64,000 bases of DNA from NCBI GenBank assembly GCA_910584045.1, contig CAJTYO010000008.1, positions 1 to 64,000 of the forward strand, given 5' to 3'. This DNA is from an uncultured Oscillospiraceae bacterium. GTDB lineage: Bacteria; Bacillota; Clostridia; Oscillospirales; Oscillospiraceae. The notes below the pieces were generated by a model, which saw only the letters and a program-made list of their open reading frames with translations, was not told where the DNA came from and ran no database searches. A program made the translations under genes and the position numbers. This document shows, in pieces, positions 49,174-57,722 of the stretch; within the stretch, counting starts at the first letter, position 1; every line of letters starts with the position of its first letter.

Positions 49174-50457
49174 ATGACGAACCAATTTGAATCCCTGGGC
49201 CTGCGGCCCGCGAACATTCTGCTGCCCAAGACAGGCACGGATATGACCAAGTGGGCGGTGGTGGCCTGCGACCAGTTCACCAGTCAGCCGGAGTACTGGG
49301 CGGAGGTGGAGCGCATTGCCGGGGACGCGCCCAGCACCCTGCGCCTGATCCTGCCGGAGAGCCGGCTCAACGACGAGAACGTGGAGGCGCATATCTCAGA
49401 CATCAACCGGTCCATGGAGGACTATCTCTACCAGGACATCTTCACCACCCTGCCTGCGTCCATCATCTATATCGAGCGGACCCAGTCCGATGGAACGGTC
49501 CGGCCGGGGCTGGTGGCGGCGGTGGACCTGGAGAAGTACGACTACACGCCCGGTTCCGGGTCCCTGATCCGGGCCACCGAGGGGACAGTGCTGGAGCGCA
49601 TCCCGCCCCGGGTGCGTGTGCGGAAGGACGCGCCCATCGAACTGCCCCACGTGATGCTGCTGATCGACGACCCCAAGAAAATCTGCGTGGAGCCCATCAC
49701 CGCCGAAAAGGACAGCATGGAGTCTCTCTATGATTTCGAGCTTATGATGGGCGGCGGCCATCTGCGGGGCTGGCGGCTCAGCGAGGCGCAGATCGAACAG
49801 CTGGCCGCAGCTCTGAGCCGTCTGAGCAGCGACGAGGCCATGGAGCACAAGTACGGTCTGGGCGGGGTGCCCCCCCTGCTATTCGCCGTTGGCGACGGCA
49901 ATCACAGTCTAGCTACCGCCAAGACATGCTATGAGAACCTGAAAAAGGTCACCCCCGAGGAGCAGTGGGCGGCGCTGCCCGCCCGATACGCCTTGGTGGA
50001 GATCGAAAATCTCCACGACCCCGCTCTGCAGTTCGAGGCCATCCACCGCGTGGTGTTCGGCGTGAACCCTGAGGAGCTGATCGAGGCCTTCCTGGAATTC
50101 TACCCCAACGCCCATCGGGGACCGGGAGTGGGACACTCCATCGCCTATACCCACGCCGGCGGCACAGGCTGCCTCACCGTCCCCAACCCCAGGGTCCAAC
50201 TGCCGGTGGGCACGCTGCAAAACTTCCTGGACGCCTATCTGAAGGAAAACGGAGGCGAGGTGGACTATATCCACGGCGAAGCCGTTACAGACGAGCTGGG
50301 AGCCAGACCGGGCAACATTGGCTTCAAGCTGCCCGCCATGGGGAAGGACCAGCTGTTCAAAACCGTCATCGCCGACGGCGTGCTGCCCCGAAAAACCTTC
50401 TCCATGGGCCATGCCGAGGATAAGCGCTACTACGTGGAGGGCCGGAAAATCCGATGA
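49174..50457 (+). CDS. DUF1015 family protein
   Basis: A 427-residue cytosolic protein of the DUF1015 family, with the conserved WAVVACDQFTSQPEYWAEVE near residue 27-46 and the central FAVGDGNHSLATAKTCYENL, which has the invariant GDGNHR/SxA motif. Family members are linked to amino acid metabolism and some genomes place them near serine biosynthesis, but the reaction is not established. The frame is open upstream to 49111; the ATG at 49174 behind AAAAGGAGGAGAGGA is chosen. It overlaps the histidinol-phosphatase gene by 4 bp, so the two are coupled. Confidence 0.88.
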   Translation: MTNQFESLGLRPANILLPKTGTDMTKWAVVACDQFTSQPEYWAEVERIAGDAPSTLRLILPESRLNDENVEAHISDINRSMEDYLYQDIFTTLPASIIYIERTQSDGTVRPGLVAAVDLEKYDYTPGSGSLIRATEGTVLERIPPRVRVRKDAPIELPHVMLLIDDPKKICVEPITAEKDSMESLYDFELMMGGGHLRGWRLSEAQIEQLAAALSRLSSDEAMEHKYGLGGVPPLLFAVGDGNHSLATAKTCYENLKKVTPEEQWAALPARYALVEIENLHDPALQFEAIHRVVFGVNPEELIEAFLEFYPNAHRGPGVGHSIAYTHAGGTGCLTVPNPRVQLPVGTLQNFLDAYLKENGGEVDYIHGEAVTDELGARPGNIGFKLPAMGKDQLFKTVIADGVLPRKTFSMGHAEDKRYYVEGRKIR

Positions 50458-51299
50458 GCTTCCCTCAAAATCTGCACACCCACACCGTTTTCAGCGACGG
50501 CAAAAACACTCCAGAGGAGATGGTTCGCGGGGCCATCCGGGCAGGATGCGCCTCCCTGGGCCTCTCCGATCACAGCCCTATGCCCCCCGCAGCCGATCCG
50601 GATGAATGGTCCATGCGGCCAGATCGGATATTGGCTTTCCGGGAAGAGGTTTTGCATCTGCGGGAGGCATACGCCGGAAAACTGGAGCTCTTCCTGGGGT
50701 TGGAGCAGGACATCGACTCCTCCCCGCCCCAGGGGGAGTGGGACTATCTGATCGGCTCCGTTCACGGCATATGGGCCGATGGCCGCTACCTCGCGGCGGA
50801 CGAGAGCGCGGATCGCTTTGACCGGTCGGTCCGGGAGCAATTCGGGGGGGACTACCTGGCCTTCGCACAGGCCTATTACCGCCGGATGGCGGCAGTGGCC
50901 CGGAAGACTGGATGCGACATCGTGGGCCACTTCGACCTGATTACCAAGAGCAACGAGGGCGGGCGCCGCTTCGACGAGGATGATCCCCGCTATCGCAGCG
51001 CCGCGCTGGAGGCGCTGGAGGCGTTGCTGGAGCGGGACTTGATCTTCGAGATCAATACCGGCGCCATCTCTCGGGGCTATCGCACCACTCCCTACCCCGC
51101 CCCCTTCCTGCTGGACGCCATCCGGCAGAAGGGCGGACGAATCTGCATTACCAGCGATTCCCATCAGTCGGACACCATCACCTGCGCCTTCTCCCAGGCG
51201 GCGGCGCTGGCGGAGAGCCACGGCTTCCGGGAGACATGGGTGCTGGCGAAGGACGGCTTCCGGCCGGTTGGACTGACGGAATATAAAAAATTAGGATAA
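50454..51299 (+). CDS. hisK: PHP-family histidinol-phosphatase
   Basis: A 281-residue PHP metallophosphatase of the HisJ/HisK type, expected to hydrolyse histidinol phosphate. The metal-site motifs are all there: NLHTHTVFSDGKNTPEEMV, GLSDHSP, GSVHGIW, GHFDLI and TSDSHQSDTI. It supplies the phosphatase step that the short HisB of the operon at 15.7 kb lacks, yet lies 30 kb away beside DUF1015. Other PHP phosphoesterase activities are possible. The ATG overlaps the upstream stop codon. Confidence 0.88.
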   Translation: MSFPQNLHTHTVFSDGKNTPEEMVRGAIRAGCASLGLSDHSPMPPAADPDEWSMRPDRILAFREEVLHLREAYAGKLELFLGLEQDIDSSPPQGEWDYLIGSVHGIWADGRYLAADESADRFDRSVREQFGGDYLAFAQAYYRRMAAVARKTGCDIVGHFDLITKSNEGGRRFDEDDPRYRSAALEALEALLERDLIFEINTGAISRGYRTTPYPAPFLLDAIRQKGGRICITSDSHQSDTITCAFSQAAALAESHGFRETWVLAKDGFRPVGLTEYKKLG

Positions 51300-51314
51300 G
51301 GATGAAACTTTGCT

Positions 51315-52556
51315 ATGAAAAGGTTCACCTCGCTGCTGTTAGCCCTGCTGCTCTGTCTGAGCCTGGCCTCCCCTGCCCTCGCCGCCGAGTTCAATGACGT
51401 AAAGGCGGGCGACTACTGCTATATTCCCGTGCTGTGGGCGGTGGAGAATGGCATCACCAGCGGCACTTCAAAAACCAAATTCTCTCCCAACGACACATGC
51501 ACCGTTGGAGAAATCCTCACCTTCCTGTGGCGGGCCGAGGGCAAGCCGGAGCCCGAGAGAGAAAATCCCTTCACCGATGTGACAGACAAGGACTTTTTCG
51601 CCTCCGCCGCCCGTTGGGCCCACGAGAAGGGCCTGGTCTCCGGCGATATGTTCCAGGCGGACACGCCCTGCAGCCGCAGCATGGCGGTGACCTATATGTG
51701 GAAGGCCGCGGGCAGTCCGGAGACGGGCAGCGCTGACTTTACCGACGTGGCCGCCGACGCGGCATACGCCCCCGCCGTCTCATGGGCCGTAGAGAAAAAG
51801 ATCACCAGCGGCACCTCCGACAGGGACAAGACCTTCTCCCCCGACAAGCTTTGCACCCGGGGAGAGATCGTCACCTTCCTATACCGCTACAGTGGCTCCC
51901 CGAAAGTGAATGTCCCGGAACAGCCGAAGGAGGATACTAAGACCTACGCGGCTTTTCCCTCCGTGCCCGACTTCAGCGCATTTATGGGCCTGGAGCCTGT
52001 AGAAAGCCGCGCTGAAAGCGGCAGTCTGGCCTTCTACTATGACCTTGAAGAAATTAACGTCAAGGAGAAGAGTGTGAAGGCGTATAAGGAACTGCTGGAG
52101 CGCAAGGGCATCGCCTATATCGGCTCCCAGGAAACCAAATACGGCCCCGTGCTCATCTTCGGCGACAATGACGTCGCTGTGATGTTTATCCTGGTCGGCG
52201 ACAAGTTCGGTATTATAATTACTACCATCGAAGATATCCTGACCAGTACCAACTCCGACACAACATACTACAAGGAGTGCCCCGAGGTGCCCGACTTCGG
52301 TGCGATGACAGGTCTGCCGCTGCAGGAGGCCTCCGAACGAGAAGACGGCTGGTACTACGCCTATAACTTCGACGACAGCGTTACGGAAGAAACCCTCAAA
52401 GCATATGGCCGGGCACTGATTGCGGCGGGCTTCGAATATGTGGGCAGCGGCTCCAATCAGTTGTCCATCTTCCTGGAATTTAGAAAAGGCTCCACAACGG
52501 TCCTGTTCGGGGAATTCGGCGCCGCCACCATTGCTGTAGCCGTGTACAGCGAGTAA
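51315..52556 (+). CDS. SLH-domain surface protein with a duplicated C-terminal module
   Basis: A 413-residue secreted protein: signal peptide (residues 1-23, cleaved after SPALA), then three S-layer-homology repeats of about 60 residues (FNDVKAGDYCYIPVLWAVENGITSG; FTDVTDKDFFASAARWAHEKGLVSG; FTDVAADAAYAPAVSWAVEKKITSG). After a short proline linker, residues about 218-300 and 330-410 form a duplicated module, starting VPDFSAFMGLEP and VPDFGAMTGLPL, with matching YDLEE/YNFDD and KAY segments. SLH repeats bind pyruvylated cell-wall polymer, so the duplicated module is displayed at the surface. Its fold is not known to me. Confidence 0.88.
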   Translation: MKRFTSLLLALLLCLSLASPALAAEFNDVKAGDYCYIPVLWAVENGITSGTSKTKFSPNDTCTVGEILTFLWRAEGKPEPERENPFTDVTDKDFFASAARWAHEKGLVSGDMFQADTPCSRSMAVTYMWKAAGSPETGSADFTDVAADAAYAPAVSWAVEKKITSGTSDRDKTFSPDKLCTRGEIVTFLYRYSGSPKVNVPEQPKEDTKTYAAFPSVPDFSAFMGLEPVESRAESGSLAFYYDLEEINVKEKSVKAYKELLERKGIAYIGSQETKYGPVLIFGDNDVAVMFILVGDKFGIIITTIEDILTSTNSDTTYYKECPEVPDFGAMTGLPLQEASEREDGWYYAYNFDDSVTEETLKAYGRALIAAGFEYVGSGSNQLSIFLEFRKGSTTVLFGEFGAATIAVAVYSE

Positions 52557-52584
52557 CTAGAACACTCCCCCTCATGTTAAAAAT

Positions 52585-52619
52585 GAGCGCGCACCATCCG
52601 CATAGGGTGGTGCGCGCTC
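52585..52619 (+). terminator. hairpin terminator after the SLH gene
   Basis: GAGCGCGCACCA (52585-52596) and its complement (52608-52619) form a 12-bp GC-rich stem with an 11-nt loop. No T-run follows, so termination may be incomplete. Confidence 0.65.
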
Positions 52620-52675
52620 GCATACTCCCCTCCCCTCTCCGGCGCTGCCGTCCGCAGTCTTTTTGTCCGGCGCGG

Positions 52676-52704
52676 TTGCTATTTCCTCCGGGGCGTGTTA
52701 AAAT
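52676..52704 (+). promoter_or_regulatory. likely promoter of the arabinofuranosidase gene
   Basis: TTGCTA (52676-52681) and TAAAAT (52699-52704) with a 17-bp spacer. The leader to the start codon is about 125 nt and contains the palindromic repeat at 52749. Confidence 0.5.
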
Positions 52705-52748
52705 GGCGGGGAACTCATATTATAGGAGCGCCATACCTCCACCCGTGG

Positions 52749-52767
52749 CCCGCCTATGGCGGCTTAG
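52749..52767. repeat. dispersed palindromic repeat, copy B2 (inverted)
   Basis: CCCGCCTATGGCGGCTTAG is the exact reverse complement of the copy at 27102-27120 and contains the palindrome CCGCC-TAT-GGCGG. Confidence 0.6.
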
Positions 52768-52832
52768 ACATCACACCAGCCGTGTGTTGGACAAAACCGA
52801 TCCGGCGCAATCATAAAGAAGGAGAAACCACT

Positions 52833-54320
52833 ATGTCAAAAGCAATTATCAACGCCAACCGCTCCAAAGGCATTATCAACAAAAATATCTATGGACAGTT
52901 TTCAGAACATCTGGGCCGCTGCATCTATAACGGCATCTACGTGGATGAAAACGCCGGAATTCCCCATGAAAACGGGATGCGCACGGATGTGGTCCGCGCC
53001 CTAAAGGACCTGCGCATTCCGGTGCTGCGGTGGCCCGGCGGCTGCTTTGCGGACACCTACCACTGGCAGGACGGCATTGGCCCCCGTGAGGGCCGGAAGA
53101 AGATCGTCAATACCTTCTGGGGCGGCGTGACCGAGGATAACTCCTTCGGCACCCACGAATTTCTGGAACTCTGCCGCCAGCTGGGGTGTGAGCCATATAT
53201 CTCCGGCAACGTGGGCAGCGGCACAGTGCAGGAATTTTCTGACTGGGTGGAATACTGCAACATGGGCGGACAGTCCCCCATGGCGGACCTGCGCCGCGCC
53301 AACGGCCGGGAGGAGCCCTGGCATGTGAAATACTGGGGCATCGGCAACGAGACCTGGGGCTGCGGCGGCAACATGCGCCCTGCATTTTACGCCGACCTGT
53401 GCCGCCAGTACGCCACCTATCTACGCGCTTATGACGGTGCGCACCCACTCTGCCGCATCGCCTCCGGGGCCAACGCGGATGACTACCTCTGGACCAAGGA
53501 ACTGATGGAGATCGCCGGCGGGTTCGTGGACGCGGTGAGCTTCCACTACTATACTGTCCCCGACTCGTGGGAGCACAAGGGCAGCGCCCTGAACTTCAGC
53601 CGAGAGGCGTATTTTGCCGCCCTCCGCCGCGCCCTGCGCATGGACGAGCTGGTGGAGAACCACTCCCGCATTATCCGCCAGTATCAGGGGGAGCGCAAGG
53701 TAGGTCTGGTGGTAGACGAGTGGGGCACCTGGTTCGACGTGGAGCCCGGCACCAACCCCGGCTTCCTCTACCAGCAGAATACTATGCGGGATGCGCTGGT
53801 GGCCGCTGTGAGCCTGAATATTTTCAACAACCACTGCGACACCGTGGTGATGGCTAATATCGCCCAGCTTGTGAACGTGCTGCAGGCCATGATCCTGACC
53901 GAGGGGGGGAAAATGCTGCTGACCCCCACCTATCACGTATTCGAGATGTATAAAAATCACCAGGACGCCCGACAGCTGGAGAGTTATGTAGAAACCTCCC
54001 TGACTGGCGTGACCGGGGAAAATCGGGTCCCCAACCTCCACATCTCCGCCAGCCAGAGCAGCGACGGCACCGTGCTGATCACCGCCGCCAATCTGGACGA
54101 CGAGCAGGGCGCGGCGTTGGACTGCGCTCTGGCCGGATTGGGCAGAATTGGCAGCATCACAGGCCGGCTGCTGTCCGGACCGGCCGGCGCCCACAATACC
54201 TTCGATAAGCCAGAGGCCGTCAGACCCGCCGCACTGGAGCATATTCAGACCACTGCGGACGGCTTCAAGGCCGCCCTTCCCCCCTGTTGTGTGGCTGCCT
54301 TCGAGGTCAGGCCTGCATGA
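52833..54320 (+). CDS. abfA: GH51 alpha-L-arabinofuranosidase
   Basis: A 495-residue intracellular glycoside hydrolase of family 51, releasing terminal arabinofuranosyl residues from arabino-oligosaccharides. The N-terminus INKNIYGQFSEHLGRCIYNGIY and VLRWPGGCFADTYHWQDGIGPRE are typical. The acid/base glutamate lies in YWGIGNETWGCGG near residue 176, and the nucleophile in GLVVDEWGTWFD near residue 296. There is no signal peptide, so substrate must be imported. The start at 52833 follows AAGGAG. It stands alone, without transporter or other hemicellulose genes, and overlaps the DUF6171 gene by 4 bp. Confidence 0.95.
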   Translation: MSKAIINANRSKGIINKNIYGQFSEHLGRCIYNGIYVDENAGIPHENGMRTDVVRALKDLRIPVLRWPGGCFADTYHWQDGIGPREGRKKIVNTFWGGVTEDNSFGTHEFLELCRQLGCEPYISGNVGSGTVQEFSDWVEYCNMGGQSPMADLRRANGREEPWHVKYWGIGNETWGCGGNMRPAFYADLCRQYATYLRAYDGAHPLCRIASGANADDYLWTKELMEIAGGFVDAVSFHYYTVPDSWEHKGSALNFSREAYFAALRRALRMDELVENHSRIIRQYQGERKVGLVVDEWGTWFDVEPGTNPGFLYQQNTMRDALVAAVSLNIFNNHCDTVVMANIAQLVNVLQAMILTEGGKMLLTPTYHVFEMYKNHQDARQLESYVETSLTGVTGENRVPNLHISASQSSDGTVLITAANLDDEQGAALDCALAGLGRIGSITGRLLSGPAGAHNTFDKPEAVRPAALEHIQTTADGFKAALPPCCVAAFEVRPA

Positions 54321-54577
54321 ACGGCCCCAACCGCTGCCGCCGGTGCCTGCTGCGGGAAATGGCCGGTGAAAACAGCTATTATGAAAGCGTGAAATTCTAC
54401 CGGGAGACTCTGCCCACGAAAAAACGCACCCCGGACGATATTTACGAGATCCGCCTCCAGACCTGCAAGGCCTGCGCCAGCCTGGAGAGCGGCACCTGTA
54501 TGCAGTGCGGGTGCTATGTGGAAATGCGTGCAGCCCGTCTGGATATGCACTGCCCATGCAAGGAAGCAAAGTGGTAA
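54317..54577 (+). CDS. DUF6171 family cysteine-rich protein
   Basis: An 86-residue protein with three cysteine clusters: RCRRCLLREM at the N-terminus, CKACASLESGTCMQCGCYVEMRAA in the middle, and MHCPCKEAKW at the end, a pattern of the small DUF6171 family. The cysteines suggest zinc or iron-sulfur binding. The ATG overlaps the arabinofuranosidase stop (ATGA), so they are translated together. The function is unknown, and an earlier ATG in the frame is a shadow of abfA. Confidence 0.8.
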   Translation: MNGPNRCRRCLLREMAGENSYYESVKFYRETLPTKKRTPDDIYEIRLQTCKACASLESGTCMQCGCYVEMRAARLDMHCPCKEAKW

Positions 54578-54662
54578 AAGGCAAGCCGGAGGTACTGCGT
54601 GGCCCGTTTCCTGGCGGAAAATTGTCAATGTGCTCAACGCAGACTAAAGCGAAAATATAGAC

Positions 54663-54692
54663 TTGATTTTCGTCTGATGTTCGTGTTAGAAT
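54663..54692 (+). promoter_or_regulatory. likely promoter of the phosphorelay cluster
   Basis: TTGATT (54663-54668) and TAGAAT (54687-54692) with an 18-bp spacer, about 50 bp before the response regulator. The region is AT-rich. Confidence 0.5.
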
Positions 54693-54743
54693 AATCCCCG
54701 TGGGGTTGAAAAACACCCAGCAATAATGCAGGGAGGCATAGTA

Positions 54744-55112
54744 ATGAATACAACAAAAAAACACATCTTGGTGGTAGATGATGATAATCTGAATTTGACG
54801 AGAACAAAGATGATTCTCGGCGAAGACTATCTGGTTCTTTTGGCGGAGTCGGGTATGGAAGCACTGGATAAGCTCAAAAGCGAAACGGTTGATATGGTGC
54901 TTCTGGACATCGATATGCCAAAGATGAATGGCATCCAAACCTTTGAACTTATGAAGGATTTCGCCGCCGATATACCGGTCATTTTCCTGACGGCCTCTGG
55001 TTCGGAAGAAGACGTCGTCAGCGCAATCAAGCTGGGAGCGGTGAATTATCTCAAAAAGCCCTTCCGTCCGCAGGAGCTGCGCAGGCGAATCGCACAGGAG
55101 TTTGAAAAGTAA
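54744..55112 (+). CDS. single-domain response regulator (CheY-like)
   Basis: A 122-residue receiver domain with nothing attached: ILVVDDDNLNLTRTKMIL with the acidic pair, phospho-acceptor Asp55 in MVLLDIDMPKMNG, the switch Thr in IFLTASGSEED, and Lys in YLKKPFRP. Lacking an output domain it must act through protein contact, as a CheY- or Spo0F-like relay. The ATG at 54744 follows GGGAGG. It overlaps the hybrid kinase gene by one base (TAATG), so the two are coupled. Confidence 0.92.
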   Translation: MNTTKKHILVVDDDNLNLTRTKMILGEDYLVLLAESGMEALDKLKSETVDMVLLDIDMPKMNGIQTFELMKDFAADIPVIFLTASGSEEDVVSAIKLGAVNYLKKPFRPQELRRRIAQEFEK

Positions 55113-57673
55113 TGAGGGCGGAAGAACAGACAAGCAGGCACCTGCTTCTGGCCTCTGTCACAACGGCGTTCAGCGGAATAATCATCCTGATCACCCTGGT
55201 TATGTCGTGGGAATTCTGGATGGTTCCGCTGATGATAACAGGTTGTTTCTGCGTATGGTTCCTGCATATTGCAAGGCTCGGCTCGGATGTATTTTTTGAA
55301 TATTTGAGCGCCGGAGTGATGCTGATTGAATTCTTTTTCTTCGGCGTACATGAAACCAGCCTTTTCGATATACCCGCAATGGCCTGTATCCTGATCCTTG
55401 CGCTGTTCATGTTGAATAAAAAACGCATTTTGTATATGATCGATGCGTTATATGTGCTGGAGCTAGCGTACCACGGGCTGATCCTCAACACCATTTCCTA
55501 TCGAATGGAGCCCCGGGAGGTATTCCGCCTGGGGCTCAGCGTCGTTGTGACCATTGGCGCTACGGCGCTTGCCGTATACTGGATCAACCGGCGAAATGCA
55601 CAGCGCAAGTGGTATGAGGGCGTTTTTGCGGAGCTGGAGACAGCGGGAAAGCAGAATGCCGTTTTTCTGTCAAACGTATCTCATGAACTCCGCACACCCA
55701 TCAATATGGTCATCGGTATCAGCGAGGTGGCTCTCGGCAAGGAGCTCTCCCCTGAAATCCGGGCGGATATGAGCTCCATAAAGCTTGCGGGAAAACGTCT
55801 GTCCAATCAGATTAATAACATGCTGGACTATACGGAGATCGTAGAGGGGACGCTCACACCTGCTAAAGAAAACTATATGATTACCTCGGTACTCAACGAT
55901 GTAATCACGATGACCGCCCTGCAAACCAACCGCCAGCACTTGGAGCTGGTGTTTGATATCGATCCAAAGACCCCGGCAGTCCTTATCGGAGACGCGGAGA
56001 AAATTTCCCACGTGCTCAAGATTTTGGTAGAAAACTCCATCAAATTCACGGAAGAGGGCGGCATCAACGTCCGGATCGGATTCCGCCAGGAGCGGTATGG
56101 CATCAATTTGATTATCGATATACGCGATACCGGCATTGGCATGACGGACTCCCAACTGACGCAGATGTACGACGTCTTCTATCAGGCAGATTCCGGCAGC
56201 AGCCGCTTTGCGGGCGGGCTGGGACTGGGGCTCCCCATTGCGCAGGGCCTTTTAACCGCGATGGGCGGCTTCATCCATTTTGATGTCAAGGGACAGCGGG
56301 GCCTTCATGCCCATATCGTAATCCCTCAGGGCGTCACGGACGACCGCCCATGCATTGTGCTCAACCACGCAGATCAGCTCTGCATCGCATGCTACTTCCG
56401 GCCGGAAAAGTACAGCTGTGACGAGGTCCGGGGTTATTACGACGGGCTGATCCTAAATCTGGTGGAGGGCCTTGGCATCCAGGGATACCAGGTACATAAT
56501 TTCGACGGACTGCTTAAGGTACAGCGCAGCCATGCACTGACCCATGTGTTCATCGCCCAGGCGGAATATGAAGAAAACCGGGAGTATTATGAGGAGCTGG
56601 CCGGTAAACTTCGGGTTGTTGTGATCGCAGAAAGAGAATTTATCCTCAGCAGCACAAGCAGGCTGTTTATAATACATAAACCCTTTTCCGCTCTTTCCGT
56701 TGCCAATCTGCTCAACGGCGAGCTTGGCGAACGCGAGTTCGCGGAAGATCAGGCCGCCGGCCGGAAGCCCTTTACCTGTGTGGGGGTCCGTGCGCTGGCT
56801 GTGGATGACGAGGAGATGAATCTTGTGGTCGCCAAGGGCGTCCTTGGCAGCTATGGGATCGAGGTGGAAACCTGTTTAAGCGGGAGAGAGGCTGTGGCGC
56901 GATGCGACAGCTCCCCCTATGACATTATTTTTTTGGACCATATGATGCCAGGCTTCGACGGTGTGGAGACGCTGAAAAAAATACGGGAGCTCCAAAACGG
57001 AATCTATCAGGATCTTCCGATCATCGCGCTGACCGCAAATACGGTCAGCGGCGCAAGAGAGATGTTCCGCAGCGAGGGGTTTACCGAATTCGTCCCAAAG
57101 CCTATTGAGCGCACTGTCTTGGAGCGGGTTCTGCGCAAGGTTCTGCCCAAAAGCTGTATTAACTATAGCGTAAAATCCACAGACGTAGAGGCTTCCGAGG
57201 AAGATGCCAAACCTTCTCCGGCGGCGGAGGTAGACGAGTCAGATAGAACGGCAGACCTGGCAGAGTGCGCGAACGCTCCGGAGGCAGCTGACTTACCGGA
57301 TGCCGCAGCCGGTGAAACCTCGATCCTCCACGGCCGGCTGGTTCAGGCCGGCGTCAATGTGGAACTCGGACTGGACTATTGCGGAGGCGAAGAGGACTTT
57401 TTCCGGGAAATGCTGCGGATGTTCGCAGCTCAAAGCGAGGACAAGCGGGCAGAACTCGCCGCACTGTATGAAAGCGCCAACTGGGCGGACTACGCCGTCA
57501 AAGTCCACGCACTGAAAAGCACCTCGCTGACCATTGGAGCCGAATCACTTTCCGCGCAGGCAAAGGAGCTTGAGCTGGCCGGGAAACGGGATGATGCGGA
57601 CTTTATCCGGGCACATCACTCCGCACTGCTGCGCGCATATGAAAACCTGTGTGCACAACTTGCCGGAATATAG
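55112..57673 (+). CDS. hybrid sensor histidine kinase with receiver and Hpt domains
   Basis: An 853-residue membrane kinase. Residues about 10-170 hold roughly six membrane segments without a large extracellular loop. HisKA has SNVSHELRTPIN with phospho-His191; the ATPase domain follows (N-box VENSIKF, then DTGIGMTDSQL and GGLGLGLPI). Residues about 415-550 look like a decayed receiver. The true receiver spans about 562-680 (VDDEEMN, acceptor Asp609 in IFLDHMMPG, and KP in FVPKPIE). An acidic linker leads to an Hpt domain with His799 in KVHALKSTSLTIGA. It can thus run a full His-Asp-His relay internally and pass phosphate to the neighbouring receiver. Confidence 0.94.
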   Translation: MRAEEQTSRHLLLASVTTAFSGIIILITLVMSWEFWMVPLMITGCFCVWFLHIARLGSDVFFEYLSAGVMLIEFFFFGVHETSLFDIPAMACILILALFMLNKKRILYMIDALYVLELAYHGLILNTISYRMEPREVFRLGLSVVVTIGATALAVYWINRRNAQRKWYEGVFAELETAGKQNAVFLSNVSHELRTPINMVIGISEVALGKELSPEIRADMSSIKLAGKRLSNQINNMLDYTEIVEGTLTPAKENYMITSVLNDVITMTALQTNRQHLELVFDIDPKTPAVLIGDAEKISHVLKILVENSIKFTEEGGINVRIGFRQERYGINLIIDIRDTGIGMTDSQLTQMYDVFYQADSGSSRFAGGLGLGLPIAQGLLTAMGGFIHFDVKGQRGLHAHIVIPQGVTDDRPCIVLNHADQLCIACYFRPEKYSCDEVRGYYDGLILNLVEGLGIQGYQVHNFDGLLKVQRSHALTHVFIAQAEYEENREYYEELAGKLRVVVIAEREFILSSTSRLFIIHKPFSALSVANLLNGELGEREFAEDQAAGRKPFTCVGVRALAVDDEEMNLVVAKGVLGSYGIEVETCLSGREAVARCDSSPYDIIFLDHMMPGFDGVETLKKIRELQNGIYQDLPIIALTANTVSGAREMFRSEGFTEFVPKPIERTVLERVLRKVLPKSCINYSVKSTDVEASEEDAKPSPAAEVDESDRTADLAECANAPEAADLPDAAAGETSILHGRLVQAGVNVELGLDYCGGEEDFFREMLRMFAAQSEDKRAELAALYESANWADYAVKVHALKSTSLTIGAESLSAQAKELELAGKRDDADFIRAHHSALLRAYENLCAQLAGI

Positions 57674-57722
57674 CGTCTTCCGGCATCTTTTCAAAAATGA
57701 ATTCTGAGGAGTGGAAGCCTGC

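Noticed and set aside
53421..55133. 570-codon open frame on the minus strand
   Set aside because: It is antisense to the arabinofuranosidase, DUF6171 and response regulator genes, all with confirmed motifs and ribosome sites.
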